Below are positions 9,540-18,479 of a DNA stretch of 64,000 nt, piece after piece. The first letter of the stretch is position 1. Each line of letters opens with the position of its first letter. Origin of the DNA: Pseudomonas sp. KU26590 (lineage in GTDB: Bacteria > Pseudomonadota > Gammaproteobacteria > Pseudomonadales > Pseudomonadaceae). The position numbers were made by a program, and so were the translations under genes. Where the stretch lies: assembly GCF_026153515.1 (NCBI RefSeq), contig NZ_CP110644.1, forward strand, positions 594,501-658,500, in the 5' to 3' direction. A model generated the notes under the pieces. The model saw only the letters and a list, made by a program, of their open reading frames with translations. It was not told where the DNA came from and did not search any database.

Positions 9540-10334
9540 TCAGTTCTTCCAGCCGACCTGATACAGCGAGCCATTGACCTTGTCCAGCGAGGCGCGCACG
9601 ACCGGTGAGTGTTGGTAGATGTCGATGAACCTGGCCAGACGCGGGTCATCCTTGTGGTCCGGCTTGATGACGAACTGAATCACGTATTCCGGATGGTCGA
9701 GGCCGTCGAACAGAATCGCCGAGCCGGCATCGAAGGTCTTCGACAAACGAATGTAGGCCGGGTAGCCCTGCACCAGATCGGCATCGTCATAGGCGCGCAC
9801 CAGCTGCACGGCTTCGACCTGGATCAGCTTTATCTTCTTCGGGTTGGCGGTGATGTCGTCTTCGGTGGCCTTGTAGCCCACGCCCGGTTTCAATGTGATC
9901 AAACCGGCCTTGGCCAGCAGTTGCAGGCCGCGACCGCTGTTGATGGGATCGTTGGCGATTGCGACGGTGGCGCCGGTCGGCAGCTCATCGAAGCTTTTGT
10001 AGTGCTTCGAATACAACCCGACGTTGTTGATGATGCCCGGCGCGTACGGCACCAGATCGAAGCCGGACGCGGCCTTGGCGTTCTCCAGAAACGGAATGTG
10101 CTGGAAATAATTCACGTCGATGTCGCCAGCGTTGAGGCTCACGTTGGGCGCGATCCAGTCGGTGAATTCCACCAGCTCGACCTTCAGGCCCTGCTTCTCG
10201 GCTTCGGCGACGGCTGCTTCCAGGGGAATGGCGAACGCCGCCGTGGTGCCGACTTTGAGCGGTTGATCGGCGGCGTGGGTGATCCCGGTAAACAGGCCCA
10301 GGGACAGCGCGAGGGTGAGGAGGGTTTTGGTCAT
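9540..10334 (-). CDS. metQ: MetQ/NlpA-family substrate-binding protein
   Basis: Periplasmic binding component of the MetNIQ-type importer, 264 residues. Residues 1-21 form a signal peptide ending THA; there is no lipobox, so it is probably soluble rather than lipid-anchored. NlpA-family landmarks follow: LKVGTT, DINVNYFQH-like ([14 protein letters not shown]), and [13 protein letters not shown]. Two bases separate its stop from metN, and 55 bp separate it from the monooxygenase gene upstream. In this operon it is likely to bind the sulfur compound fed to the flavoenzymes. That is inference; ligand-contacting residues were not checked. Confidence 0.88.
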   Translation of the reverse strand: MTKTLLTLALSLGLFTGITHAADQPLKVGTTAAFAIPLEAAVAEAEKQGLKVELVEFTDWIAPNVSLNAGDIDVNYFQHIPFLENAKAASGFDLVPYAPGIINNVGLYSKHYKSFDELPTGATVAIANDPINSGRGLQLLAKAGLITLKPGVGYKATEDDITANPKKIKLIQVEAVQLVRAYDDADLVQGYPAYIRLSKTFDAGSAILFDGLDHPEYVIQFVIKPDHKDDPRLARFIDIYQHSPVVRASLDKVNGSLYQVGWKN

Positions 10335-10389
10335 GGCGGGTAATCCGGGTCAGTGGTCTGGTTTGAATGTGTGAGCGATGGAGAAACCT

Positions 10390-11748
10390 TTAGGGGCGCG
10401 TTCTATAGCTCGCCCCCGCGTGCCGTTCCGGCAGTCGCGCGTCGCCTTCAAACAACTTCTCGCGCAAGGTGCCGTGCTCGTACGCGGTCTTGTATGAGCC
10501 CCGTCGTTGCAGCTCAGGGATGACTAGGTCGATAAAATCCTCGTAGCTCTCCGGGGTGACGATGCGGGTGAGGTTGAAGCCGTCCAGACCGGTTTCGGCG
10601 ATCCACGATTCCAGTTCGTCGGCGACCTGCTCGGGCGAGCCGATCAGCGTGAGGTAACGGCCGCCCAAGGCGTGTTGATCGAGCAACTTCTGGCGCGTCC
10701 AGTCGTTGTTCTTGAGGATCTTCGTGGCTGACTGAATGGCATTGCCTTTCACGTGCTGGATCGGCTCGTCCAGCTCGTATTCGGCGAAGTCGATGCCGGT
10801 GGACGCAGCAAAATGCGCAAGTCCCGCTTCGGCGCTGGCGTAAGACCGGTACTCCGCATGCTTGGCCCGCGCTGCTTCTTCGGTGGCGCCGACGATGACG
10901 TTGAGGCCCATGAATACTTTGACGTCATCAGGATTGCGCCCGGCGGCCACGGCACTGGCGCGGACCTTGTCGACCTGCTCGCGGGTCGCGGGTTTGTTCT
11001 GCCCGCTGATAAACACGCACTCGGCGTTGCTGCCGGCGAACTGCAAACCGCGCTCGGAACTGCCGGCTTGAAACAACACCGGCGTGCGCTGGGGCGACGG
11101 CTCGCAGAGGTGATAACCCTCCACCTGATAGAACTCGCCGCTGTGCCGCACGTAATGGACCTTTTCTGGTTGGGCGTAGATGCGTGCCTGACGGTCCTCG
11201 ATCACCGCGTCGTCCTCCCAACTGCCTTCCCACAGCTTGTACAAAACCTCCAGGTATTCGTCGGCCTGGTCGTAGCGGCGGTCGTGTTCGATTTGCTCGG
11301 TCAGGCCCATCGCGCGCGCGGCGCTGTCCAGATACCCGGTGACGATGTTCCAGCCCACGCGTCCGCGCGTCAGGTGATCCAGCGTCGACATGCGCCGGGC
11401 GAACAGATAGGGCGCCTCGTAGGTGAGGTTGGCAGTCAGGCCGAAGCCGAGGTTTTTGGTGACGGCGGCCATGGCCGATACCAGCAGCAACGGGTCATTT
11501 ACCGGTAACTGGATCGATTCCTTCAGCGTCACGTCCACGGACTTCTGATAAACGTCATAGACCCCGACGATGTCCGCGATGAACAAGCCGTCAAACAGCC
11601 CGCGCTCCAGCAACTGGGCCAGATCTGTCCAGTATTCCAGGGTCTTGTACTGGGTCGACGTGTCCCGGGGGTGCGTCCAGAAGCCGTGATTGATGTGGCC
11701 GATGCAGTTCATGTTGAACGCATTGAGCAGGATCTTTTTCTTGCTCAT
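10390..11748 (-). CDS. FMN-dependent monooxygenase, NtaA/SnaA/DszA family
   Basis: Bacterial-luciferase-fold monooxygenase of 452 residues, using FMNH2 supplied by a separate reductase. Family landmarks: MNCIGHINHGFW near the N-terminus, LFDGLFIAD, TANLTYEAPYLFARRMSTLDHLTRGRVGWNIVT, VLFQAGSSERG, and a C-terminal LDGFNL. Relatives include DszA (dibenzothiophene sulfone) and NtaA (nitrilotriacetate). Its start overlaps the upstream SfnB-like stop by one base (TGATG), so the two are translationally coupled. Context points to C-S bond cleavage for sulfur supply under sulfate limitation. No reductase gene is in the operon. Confidence 0.88.
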   Translation of the reverse strand: MSKKKILLNAFNMNCIGHINHGFWTHPRDTSTQYKTLEYWTDLAQLLERGLFDGLFIADIVGVYDVYQKSVDVTLKESIQLPVNDPLLLVSAMAAVTKNLGFGLTANLTYEAPYLFARRMSTLDHLTRGRVGWNIVTGYLDSAARAMGLTEQIEHDRRYDQADEYLEVLYKLWEGSWEDDAVIEDRQARIYAQPEKVHYVRHSGEFYQVEGYHLCEPSPQRTPVLFQAGSSERGLQFAGSNAECVFISGQNKPATREQVDKVRASAVAAGRNPDDVKVFMGLNVIVGATEEAARAKHAEYRSYASAEAGLAHFAASTGIDFAEYELDEPIQHVKGNAIQSATKILKNNDWTRQKLLDQHALGGRYLTLIGSPEQVADELESWIAETGLDGFNLTRIVTPESYEDFIDLVIPELQRRGSYKTAYEHGTLREKLFEGDARLPERHAGASYRTRP

Positions 11749-12974
11749 CAGATCGTCCCCCGACGTGGCGGGTTGACGTCATTGAGGTAGTAGTTGCCGA
11801 TGGCGTGATACTTCCAGCGCACCGGGTCGTGCAGCGTGTGAACCCGCGCGTTGCGCCAGTGCCGGTCAAGGCCGTGCTCCGCCAGCGTGGCCTGGGAACC
11901 GGCGAGTTCGAACAAGGTGCTGCCGGCTTCTAAAGCGATTTCGGTGCTGATCGCCCGCGCTTCTGCGACCGCAATCGATACCTGGGCCAGATTTTCGGGT
12001 GTGGTCTCGGCCTGGGCCCGATCCAGGAATTCGCCCGAACGTTCGAGCAAGGCTTCGGCGGCGTGCAGACGAATGCCGAGTTTGCCGAAGCTGTGCAGCG
12101 TCAGCGGGTCATCGACGGCTTTTTCGATGCCGGAGTCGATCCACGGCCGAGTGCGCGTGCGTACGAAATGCAGCGCGTCTTCAAACGCGGCGCGGGCGAT
12201 GCCGGTGTCGATGGCGGTATGAAGGATCTGCGCCAGCGGGCCGACGGTGGTCGGGCGCTCGAAGGCGGTTTGGAACGGCACCACGTCATCGGGCTCGACA
12301 TACACGTTATCCAACACCACCGAGCCGCTGCCCGTGGTGCGCTGACCGAAACCACTCCAGTCGTCGATCACGCTCAGCCCCGGGGCGTTCGCCGGCACGA
12401 ATGCCAACTGCTGCACGCCATTGTCATCGACCACCGAGGTCGGTATGCGGTGTGCGTAAAGGGCGCCGGTGGCGTAGAACTTGCGGCCGTTGATGCGCCA
12501 GCCGTCGCCATTGCTGTCGCGGCTCAGGCGGGTGGTGCGGTCGTGAGCGGTTTTGGTGCCCAGTTCGGCCAGCGCGTTGCCGAAGCGCTGACCGGCGAGG
12601 ACCTCGGCGTACAGTCGCGCCTGCTGCGCCGGGCTGCCATTCACCCGCAAAACTTCCAGCGCGTAAAAGTGGTTCTGTGGAATCTGCCCCAGAGAAGCGT
12701 CGGCGGCGGAGATGATCCGAATGACTTCGGCCAGGGTGACATTGGACACGCCAGCGCCGCCAAACGCCTTGGGTACGCTGATGCCCCACAGGCCCGAGCG
12801 GGAAAACGCTTCCAGTTCCTGATATGGCAGGCGACGTTCGCGATCACGCGCGGCGCTCTGCTGTTTGAAATCTTCCGCCAGCGTGCGGGCGATGCGCAGC
12901 GCCTCGGCGTCGTCACGAATGATCGCGGTCACGGCGGTCGCCTGCGTGTCACGCGGCAAGGTTTGAAGGCTCAT
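11748..12974 (-). CDS. SfnB-family sulfur-acquisition oxidoreductase (acyl-CoA dehydrogenase fold), copy 1
   Basis: A 408-residue protein with the acyl-CoA-dehydrogenase fold, of the DszC/SfnB type that acts as flavin-dependent monooxygenase on sulfur compounds. Visible landmarks: RERRLPYQELEAFSRSGLWGISVPKAFGG (N-terminal helical domain), IPQNHF, GRKFYATGALYAHRIPT (beta domain), DDWSGFGQRTTGSG, and the C-terminal HWRNARVHTLHDPVRWKYHAIG. It is a diverged paralogue of the adjacent upstream gene (22-bp gap) and overlaps the monooxygenase gene by one base. Having two such enzymes with a DszA-like partner suggests sequential oxidations or different substrates. Confidence 0.87.
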   Translation of the reverse strand: MSLQTLPRDTQATAVTAIIRDDAEALRIARTLAEDFKQQSAARDRERRLPYQELEAFSRSGLWGISVPKAFGGAGVSNVTLAEVIRIISAADASLGQIPQNHFYALEVLRVNGSPAQQARLYAEVLAGQRFGNALAELGTKTAHDRTTRLSRDSNGDGWRINGRKFYATGALYAHRIPTSVVDDNGVQQLAFVPANAPGLSVIDDWSGFGQRTTGSGSVVLDNVYVEPDDVVPFQTAFERPTTVGPLAQILHTAIDTGIARAAFEDALHFVRTRTRPWIDSGIEKAVDDPLTLHSFGKLGIRLHAAEALLERSGEFLDRAQAETTPENLAQVSIAVAEARAISTEIALEAGSTLFELAGSQATLAEHGLDRHWRNARVHTLHDPVRWKYHAIGNYYLNDVNPPRRGTI

Positions 12975-12996
12975 AGGTGTGCTTCCAGTGGTCTGG

Positions 12997-14238
12997 TTAT
13001 ATCCAGGAGTGACGGGCAGGCAGGGCGCCGTTCAGGTGCCAGGCGCCGACGGCGTGGACCTTCCAGCGCACCGGGTCGTGGAGGGTGTGAACCCGCGCGT
13101 TGCGCCAGTGACGATCAAGATTGAATTCGGCCAGCGTCGCGCGGCTGCCCGAAAGCTCGAACAGTTTTTCACTGGCGAGCAGGGCGATCTGCGTGGTCAG
13201 CACCTTGGCTTCGGCGACCACGATGGACGCCCGAGCCGCCGACTGTTCATCGATGGGTTCGGCGGCAATTTCATCCAGCACGCGGCCAGCCTTGCGCAAC
13301 AGCGCCTCGGCGGCGTGCAGTTCGAGCTTCAGTTTGCCGATGTCGGCGATCACATACGGATCGTCGCTGGCACGCTCGACATGGGCGTCGATCCAAGGCC
13401 GCGAGCGCTCGCGCACAAAACGAATACTTTCGTCGATGGCTTCCCGGGCAATGCCTGCATCGATGGCCGCCTGAATCAGCTGCGAGATCGCGCCCTGAAT
13501 GTTCGGCGCCAGGGCCAGCTTCCAGTTATCAACGACGAGTTCGCCACTCACACGCACGTTTTCCAGCAGCACGCTGCCGCTCGCGGTGGTGCGCTGACCG
13601 AAGCCGGACCAGTCGTCGATGATGTGCAGCCCGGGCGTCCCGCGTGGCACGAACACCAGCACCTGTTTGCCGTCGTCATTGATGGCTTTGACCGCCACCC
13701 AGTGGGCGAACAGCGCACCGGTCGAGTAGAACTTGCGGCCGTTGAGCAAAAAATGATCACCGTCTGCGGTCAGTCGCGTTCTCACGTCGAGGGTGTTTTT
13801 GGTCCCGCGCTCGGGGCCGCCATTGCCGATGCGTGCGCCGCCGAGAATGCTGGCGAAGAGGGTTTGTTTCTGCGCCTCGGTGGCGCTGCCGATCAACGAA
13901 TTGAGAATGCCAAAGTTGTTTTGCGGAATCTGGCCCACGGCAGGGTCGGCTGCTGACAGGATGGCGAAGACCTCGGCAACGGTCACGAATGACACTTGCG
14001 GTCCGCCATACGCGCGCGGGACCGAGATGCTGCCCAGGCCACTTCGGGTAAACAGCTCTATTTCGGACCAAGGCAGTTGCCGCTCGCGGTCTCGCGTGGC
14101 GGCATGGGTGCGTACGGCGGCGGCCAGTTCATGGGCCGCAGCAATGGCGTCGGCGTCGTTGTGCAGTACGTTGGCAGGGAGCAGCGGGGGAGCCACGTCC
14201 AGGGTGTGCTGGACAGAAAGGGCGTTCAGATCAGTCAT
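12997..14238 (-). CDS. SfnB-family sulfur-acquisition oxidoreductase, copy 2
   Basis: First gene of the sulfur operon, 413 residues, paralogous to the next gene along its whole length: RERQLPWSEIELFTRSGLGSISVPRAYGG, IPQNNFG, GRKFYSTGALFAHWV, DDWSGFGQRTTASGS and HWRNARVHTLHDPVRWKVHAVG align with copy 1. ATG 14238 is preferred over an in-frame GTG at 14265 because AAGG lies eight bases upstream. The 1.2-kb pair is probably an old tandem duplication. The region upstream (14239-14375) is AT-rich around 14360-14390, where a promoter is likely. I found no sigma-54 element there. Confidence 0.87.
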   Translation of the reverse strand: MTDLNALSVQHTLDVAPPLLPANVLHNDADAIAAAHELAAAVRTHAATRDRERQLPWSEIELFTRSGLGSISVPRAYGGPQVSFVTVAEVFAILSAADPAVGQIPQNNFGILNSLIGSATEAQKQTLFASILGGARIGNGGPERGTKNTLDVRTRLTADGDHFLLNGRKFYSTGALFAHWVAVKAINDDGKQVLVFVPRGTPGLHIIDDWSGFGQRTTASGSVLLENVRVSGELVVDNWKLALAPNIQGAISQLIQAAIDAGIAREAIDESIRFVRERSRPWIDAHVERASDDPYVIADIGKLKLELHAAEALLRKAGRVLDEIAAEPIDEQSAARASIVVAEAKVLTTQIALLASEKLFELSGSRATLAEFNLDRHWRNARVHTLHDPVRWKVHAVGAWHLNGALPARHSWI

Positions 14239-14375
14239 GGTGGTGACCTTCACGAGCGCGAGCACTGGGGTCGTTGTGCTTGACCATTCGAACCTCGAAT
14301 CAATACCGCGGTGGCGGCGAGAAAATTGACGATGGTCCGGTGGTCCGGTGCATATACCCTAAGCGTGTATAAAAA

Positions 14376-14516
14376 TTAAATAAACTCACATTTAGGAATA
14401 AGCATAGAAGGCGAAATGGCGGCTGCCGTCGCCAGCGCCGTGGCTTGCGTGTAGGTCAGGCATGAACCGAAGGCCAGCGCCAGAATCATGTACTTGACGA
14501 TATGTCTGCAGGGCAT
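14376..14516 (-). CDS. possible small exported protein, 46 residues
   Basis: A short frame starts at ATG 14516 with GAGG eight bases upstream. It encodes a basic start (MPCRHIVKYM), a hydrophobic stretch (ILALAFGSCLTY) and an Ala-rich segment, then stops at TAA 14376-14378. It resembles a signal peptide with little behind it, so it may be a small periplasmic protein, the stump of a decayed gene, or not a gene. I do not recognise it. The rest of the gap up to 14734 holds nothing I can identify. Confidence 0.25.
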   Translation of the reverse strand: MPCRHIVKYMILALAFGSCLTYTQATALATAAAISPSMLIPKCEFI

Positions 14517-14734
14517 GGCGAACGCCTCGTGAAGGGTTTCACCGCAGGCTAGCAGCCCTTTTTCCCGTGGCGAGGGGGGAGGCTGTAGGACGCTGTTGCA
14601 GATGATGTGGGAGGTTTCTTCTCCGTGGCTGATCTGTGGCGTCGTTCACGGTTGCAGGACGCCAGACGGCGTGCTGCAGATGTGTCGCAGCGCGCTGATG
14701 GTGCGCCGCGACAGCATCCTGGACAGCGCCGATA

Positions 14735-15469
14735 TCAAGCTTCGGCCTCGTTGGTCACGTCGGTCGATACCTTGATCAGCCGCGCCGGGGCCCAGCGGGA
14801 GTTGTTGCCGACACGGTCGATGACGCAGTAGCTCACCTCCAGATGGGGATCATCGCCGGCCTCGCGCACCAACTCCGCCGGTACGTCAACAACGATGGGC
14901 AGGCCGATGTCGTCCTGGCTCAGCGCTGGCAAATCCAGACGCATGTCGCCCCAGCGCAAGGTGATTTCATCGTAGGCATCCATGTTGGGATAAGCGTCGA
15001 GGGTGAGTTGAACGCCCTCTTCGAAGTGGCGCTCGGTCAAACCGTCCTGCATGACCGACTCGGCGAACGTCACCGGCGCCAGTCCCTGATTCTCATCACC
15101 GTCGCCGCTGACCAATTGACCGCCGGGAGTCTCCAGTTTGACCCACAGCTTGGCGCCAGGAGACTTAATGGGTTCGCTGCCAATTTTGGTAACGCGATAG
15201 TAGGTTTTCACTTTCCCACTTCGAAGAAAACTTTCGGGTACATGTAGGACGGATGTATGACCGATGTCGGACTCCGATAAAAGTTTTGACGCGGCATAAC
15301 AGCCTCCCCAAAACAATTCGATCAAGTCGCCGCAGTCCATCTCTGGCCAGGGGTCAATGTGTACGCGCAGATCGGCCGCCGCCAGGGCGCCAATCCCGTG
15401 CTTGTTCGACTGCGGAAGATACGGGGCCATCAACTTGAAAGACTGAGTCATTACAGGGGTATGGATCAT
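14735..15469 (-). CDS. hypothetical protein with two related domains
   Basis: A 244-residue protein of unknown function without a signal peptide or membrane segment. It consists of two alignable units of about 90-100 residues. Unit 1 (about 35-130) runs from IDPWPEMDCGDLIELFWGG through IGHTSVLHVPESFL to YYRVTKIGSEPIKS. Unit 2 (about 150-240) runs from DAYPNMDAYDEITLRWGD through IGLPIVVDVPAELV to SYCVIDRVGNNSRWA. The alternating hydrophobic pattern suggests beta-sandwich (Ig-like) modules. It lies alone between the two sulfur clusters. I recall similar repeats in Pseudomonas hypothetical proteins but know no function. Confidence 0.7.
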   Translation of the reverse strand: MIHTPVMTQSFKLMAPYLPQSNKHGIGALAAADLRVHIDPWPEMDCGDLIELFWGGCYAASKLLSESDIGHTSVLHVPESFLRSGKVKTYYRVTKIGSEPIKSPGAKLWVKLETPGGQLVSGDGDENQGLAPVTFAESVMQDGLTERHFEEGVQLTLDAYPNMDAYDEITLRWGDMRLDLPALSQDDIGLPIVVDVPAELVREAGDDPHLEVSYCVIDRVGNNSRWAPARLIKVSTDVTNEAEA

Positions 15470-15995
15470 CTTTTAATACTCTTCGAATGTGTGCCTGGTT
15501 CAAGGCAGCTCAGGTGATTAATTCATCGCAACTGCAACGTGGAAACGACTGGCACTAGTACACGCCGGGATGCGCAGGCATGGCAAACATTACAAATGGT
15601 GGCAATTAGTGAGTTGCTGTTTTGGAAAGAAAATAAGCAGGGAGCGATTTCAGCTAATTGTGTTGCGGTGTTTGTGTCAACGGCATTTAAGTTTTTAAAG
15701 TCTGTGTAATGCAAATGCAGAAGATTCCTACACTCGGGCGTTGCTTATGGGAGGGAGTTGCGACTGTGGTCCTACCTGAGCGGCCGGGCGCGCTGCATCC
15801 CACAGCCAGCAAGCGGATGAAAAATGTCAGCGCCAGTTATTTGTGGACGGAGAAATAGTCAATCAACGTTGCGGGCAAACGAGGAGAGTGAGTGCTGTTC
15901 GTATAGAAAAAATAGATAGATTGATTACGGTTAGCCGGCGCCGAAACAGTAGGACTTTTAGTGGATCAACGCTTTTCTAAATATGAACGACAAAG
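15470..15995. other. intergenic region without recognisable gene
   Basis: About 525 bp between the two-domain protein and the cystine ATPase terminator. It is AT-richer than its surroundings and has short open frames only; the longest minus-strand one (15523-15714) begins at TTG without a ribosome-binding site and resembles nothing known. It should hold the promoter of the two-domain protein near 15470-15560. Confidence 0.6.
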
Positions 15996-16021
15996 AAAAC
16001 GGCGCCTGTTGGCGCCGTTTT
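15996..16021 (-). terminator. rho-independent terminator of the cystine-transport operon
   Basis: An 11-bp stem (15996-16006 with 16011-16021) closes on a TGTT loop. Read on the minus strand it is GC-rich and runs into GTTTTCTTTG, 20 bp after the stop of the ATPase gene. Confidence 0.85.
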
Positions 16022-16040
16022 GAACACATAACGTGTCGGA

Positions 16041-16784
16041 CTAATTCCTGCTTCGCTCAAGAAACTGCCTTGTGCGTTCTTCTTTGGGATGGGCAAACAG
16101 CTCTTTCGCCTCACCCTGTTCCACGATGACGCCCTTGTCGATGAAGATCACCCGGTCGGCGACGTCCCGCGCGAAGCTCATCTCGTGGGTCACGATCACC
16201 ATCGTGCGTTTCTCCAGGGCCAGGGCGTGAATCGTATTCAGCACCTCGCCCACCAGCTCGGGATCAAGCGCCGACGTTGGTTCATCGAACAGAATGACTT
16301 CCGGCTCCATGGCCAGCGCCCGCGCAATCGCCACGCGCTGTTGTTGGCCGCCGGACAGACGACGCGGATAAGCGTCCTCTTTGCCCGCGAGGCCTACTTT
16401 GGCCAGCAATGCGCGGCCCAGCTCGATGGCTTGCTCACGCGGCATCTTCTTGACCACTGTCGGGCCTTCGATGACGTTTTCCAGCGCGGTGCGATGTGGG
16501 AACAGATTGAAGTTCTGGAAGACGAACCCGACGTGCTGACGCAGCTGCCGGATCAGACCCTGCTGCTGGCTCAACGGGCGACTCAAATCGACTTTGATGT
16601 CGCCCACGACAATGCTGCCGCTCGTGGGTACTTCCAGCAGGTTCAGGCAGCGCAGCAGCGTGGTTTTACCCGACCCGCTAGGGCCGATGATGGCCACCAC
16701 TTCGCCCGGCTCGACCTTCAGGTCAATGCCCTTGAGCACTTCGTTGCCCTTGAATTGCTTGGTCAGTTTTTCAACCGTGATCAT
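16041..16784 (-). CDS. tcyN: L-cystine ABC transporter ATP-binding protein
   Basis: Polar amino-acid ABC ATPase of 247 residues. Walker A is GPSGSGKT (34-41), the signature LSGGQQQR, Walker [13 protein letters not shown], and the H-loop VTHEM. Its place after a permease, a binding protein and a D-cysteine desulfhydrase reproduces the E. coli fliY-dcyD-yecS-yecC (tcyJ-dcyD-tcyL-tcyN) set, which imports L-cystine. Three bases separate it from the permease gene upstream. It ends at a strong terminator. Confidence 0.9.
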   Translation of the reverse strand: MITVEKLTKQFKGNEVLKGIDLKVEPGEVVAIIGPSGSGKTTLLRCLNLLEVPTSGSIVVGDIKVDLSRPLSQQQGLIRQLRQHVGFVFQNFNLFPHRTALENVIEGPTVVKKMPREQAIELGRALLAKVGLAGKEDAYPRRLSGGQQQRVAIARALAMEPEVILFDEPTSALDPELVGEVLNTIHALALEKRTMVIVTHEMSFARDVADRVIFIDKGVIVEQGEAKELFAHPKEERTRQFLERSRN

Positions 16785-16787
16785 GCC

Positions 16788-17456
16788 TCAGGACTCCACA
16801 TCGTGGCGGTTGGCCCGTGCTTCCAGGCGATTTTGAAAATGCGCCAGGATGCTGCACAGCACCCAGTAGATCACCGCAACGGTGAAATACATGGTGAAAA
16901 TCTCCAGCGTTCGCGAGGAGATCAGCTGGGCCTGGCGGAACACTTCCGGCACCTGAATGGTGGCGGCCATCGCCGTGTCCTTGACCAGCGAAATAAAGCT
17001 GTTGCCCAGTGGCGGCAACGCGGTGCGTGCAGCTTGCGGCAGGATGGCGCGGCGCATGGTCTGGGCGCGCGTCATGCCGATGCTCGCGGCAGCTTCCCAT
17101 TGCCCTCGGTCCACCGAAGCGATCGCGGCCCGAAGGATTTCGCAGGCATACGCGGCCATGTTCAGTGACAGGCCGATCAGCGCTGCGGTGATCGCATCCA
17201 GTTCAATCCCCAGGTCCGGCAGGCCGTAATAGATCATGAACAGCTGGACGAGAAGCGGCGTACCCCGGAAGAACGACACGTAAACCCTGGCGACGGCACT
17301 GATGACCCAGATCTTCGACAAACGCATCAGTGCCAGGCCGAAGCCCAGCACCAATCCGAAAAACATCGACCCCAGGCTCAAGCCCACCGTGTAGTACGCG
17401 CCCTTGAGCAGAAAAGGCGCGGAGTCCAGCGCGAGCTGAAGGCTCTCTGGAATCAT
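16788..17456 (-). CDS. tcyL: L-cystine ABC transporter permease
   Basis: Inner-membrane permease of the His/Glu/Gln/Arg/cystine family, 222 residues with about five hydrophobic helices. The N-terminal helix pattern LLKGAYYTVGLSLGSMFFGLVLG is typical. The ATPase-docking loop reads EAAASIGMTRAQTMRRAILPQAAR. It overlaps the upstream binding-protein gene by four bases (17453-17456), so the two are coupled. Confidence 0.9.
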   Translation of the reverse strand: MIPESLQLALDSAPFLLKGAYYTVGLSLGSMFFGLVLGFGLALMRLSKIWVISAVARVYVSFFRGTPLLVQLFMIYYGLPDLGIELDAITAALIGLSLNMAAYACEILRAAIASVDRGQWEAAASIGMTRAQTMRRAILPQAARTALPPLGNSFISLVKDTAMAATIQVPEVFRQAQLISSRTLEIFTMYFTVAVIYWVLCSILAHFQNRLEARANRHDVES

Positions 17457-18250
17457 TTGGTCACGTCAGCCTTGAAGTACTTGTCCGACAGCTTGGCGAG
17501 GGTGCCGTCGGCGCGCAGCTTGTCGATGGCTTTGTTGATCGCGTCGAGAAGTTCAGGCTCGCCCTTGCGCAGTGCGACACCGGATTCCTGACGGGAGAAC
17601 GCTTCGCCGGAAACGGCCAGCTTGTCCTTGGTCTTGGCGACCAGTTCCAGGGCAGCGAGGCGGTCGACGAGGATGGCGTCGATACGGCCGACACGCAGGT
17701 CCTGATATTTGGTTGGATCATCGTCGTAGGTTTTGACGATGGCATCAGGCACGTTGGCTTTCAGCCACTCTTCGTAGTTGGTGCCGAGGCCGACACCGAC
17801 TTTCTTGCCTTTCAGGTCGGCAGCCGTTTTGATCACACCGACGTCTTTGGTCTGCACCAGCGCTTGAATGCCCGACACGGTGTAGGGTTCGGAGAAGTCG
17901 TACTTTTTCTTACGCTCGTCGGAGATGGTCACCTGGTTGATCACGACATCCAGACGCTTGGACTCCAGCGCGGCCAGAATGCCAGCCCACGGTGTGGCTT
18001 GCAGCTTGACCTTGACGCCCAGTTCCTTGGCCAGTGCTTCAGAGAACTCCACTTCGAAGCCAGTCAGTTTGCCGTCTTCACCCACGAAGCTGAACGGGGG
18101 ATAAGTGCCTTCCAGGCCGACGTTTAGGGTGCCGTTCTTTTTGATCGTTGCCAGTTGATCGCCAGCGATAGCCTGGCTGACCAGACCGGTGCCCAGCACC
18201 AGGCTGAAGGCAGACAACAGAAAGGTGCGGCGGATTGCAGACATGTTCAT
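17453..18250 (-). CDS. tcyJ: cystine-binding periplasmic protein
   Basis: Family 3 solute-binding protein (FliY/TcyJ type), 265 residues. Residues 1-29 are a signal peptide ending AIAG/QAIAGD. The mature part shows GTLNVGLEGTYPPFSFVGEDGKLTGFEVEFSEALAKELG, DVVINQVTISDERKKKYDFSEPYTVSG, and KKVGVGLGTNYEEWL. ATG 18250 is chosen because AGGGGA lies just upstream; a second ATG six bases on is also possible. About 230 bp with an AT-rich block (18399-18440) separate it from the desulfhydrase gene, so it may have its own promoter. Confidence 0.9.
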   Translation of the reverse strand: MNMSAIRRTFLLSAFSLVLGTGLVSQAIAGDQLATIKKNGTLNVGLEGTYPPFSFVGEDGKLTGFEVEFSEALAKELGVKVKLQATPWAGILAALESKRLDVVINQVTISDERKKKYDFSEPYTVSGIQALVQTKDVGVIKTAADLKGKKVGVGLGTNYEEWLKANVPDAIVKTYDDDPTKYQDLRVGRIDAILVDRLAALELVAKTKDKLAVSGEAFSRQESGVALRKGEPELLDAINKAIDKLRADGTLAKLSDKYFKADVTK

Positions 18251-18479
18251 GAAAGTCCCCTGTTTTAATTGGAATGTCAGGCAAGTATCAGACCCGACGA
18301 AGCTACGTTGGCATCACGCGTTTATCCAGCTTTTTCAGTCGCCTGCGAGGCGCTGCGCGCCGGCTGGCGGCGATCATATGACCGGAACCAAGCGATGAAA
18401 AATAATTAAAAGCGGATTGCTTATCAGTTTTTAGAATATGACGTTCGCATCGTCCTTCGAGCAGAGCGGAATGTACGCT

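Noticed and set aside
14239..14400. Sigma-54 promoter for the sulfur operon
   Set aside because: I looked for GG-N10-GC with flanking consensus on the minus strand and found none; an AT-rich sigma-70 promoter is more likely.
15523..15714. 63-codon minus-strand frame
   Set aside because: TTG start without ribosome-binding site, no recognisable features.
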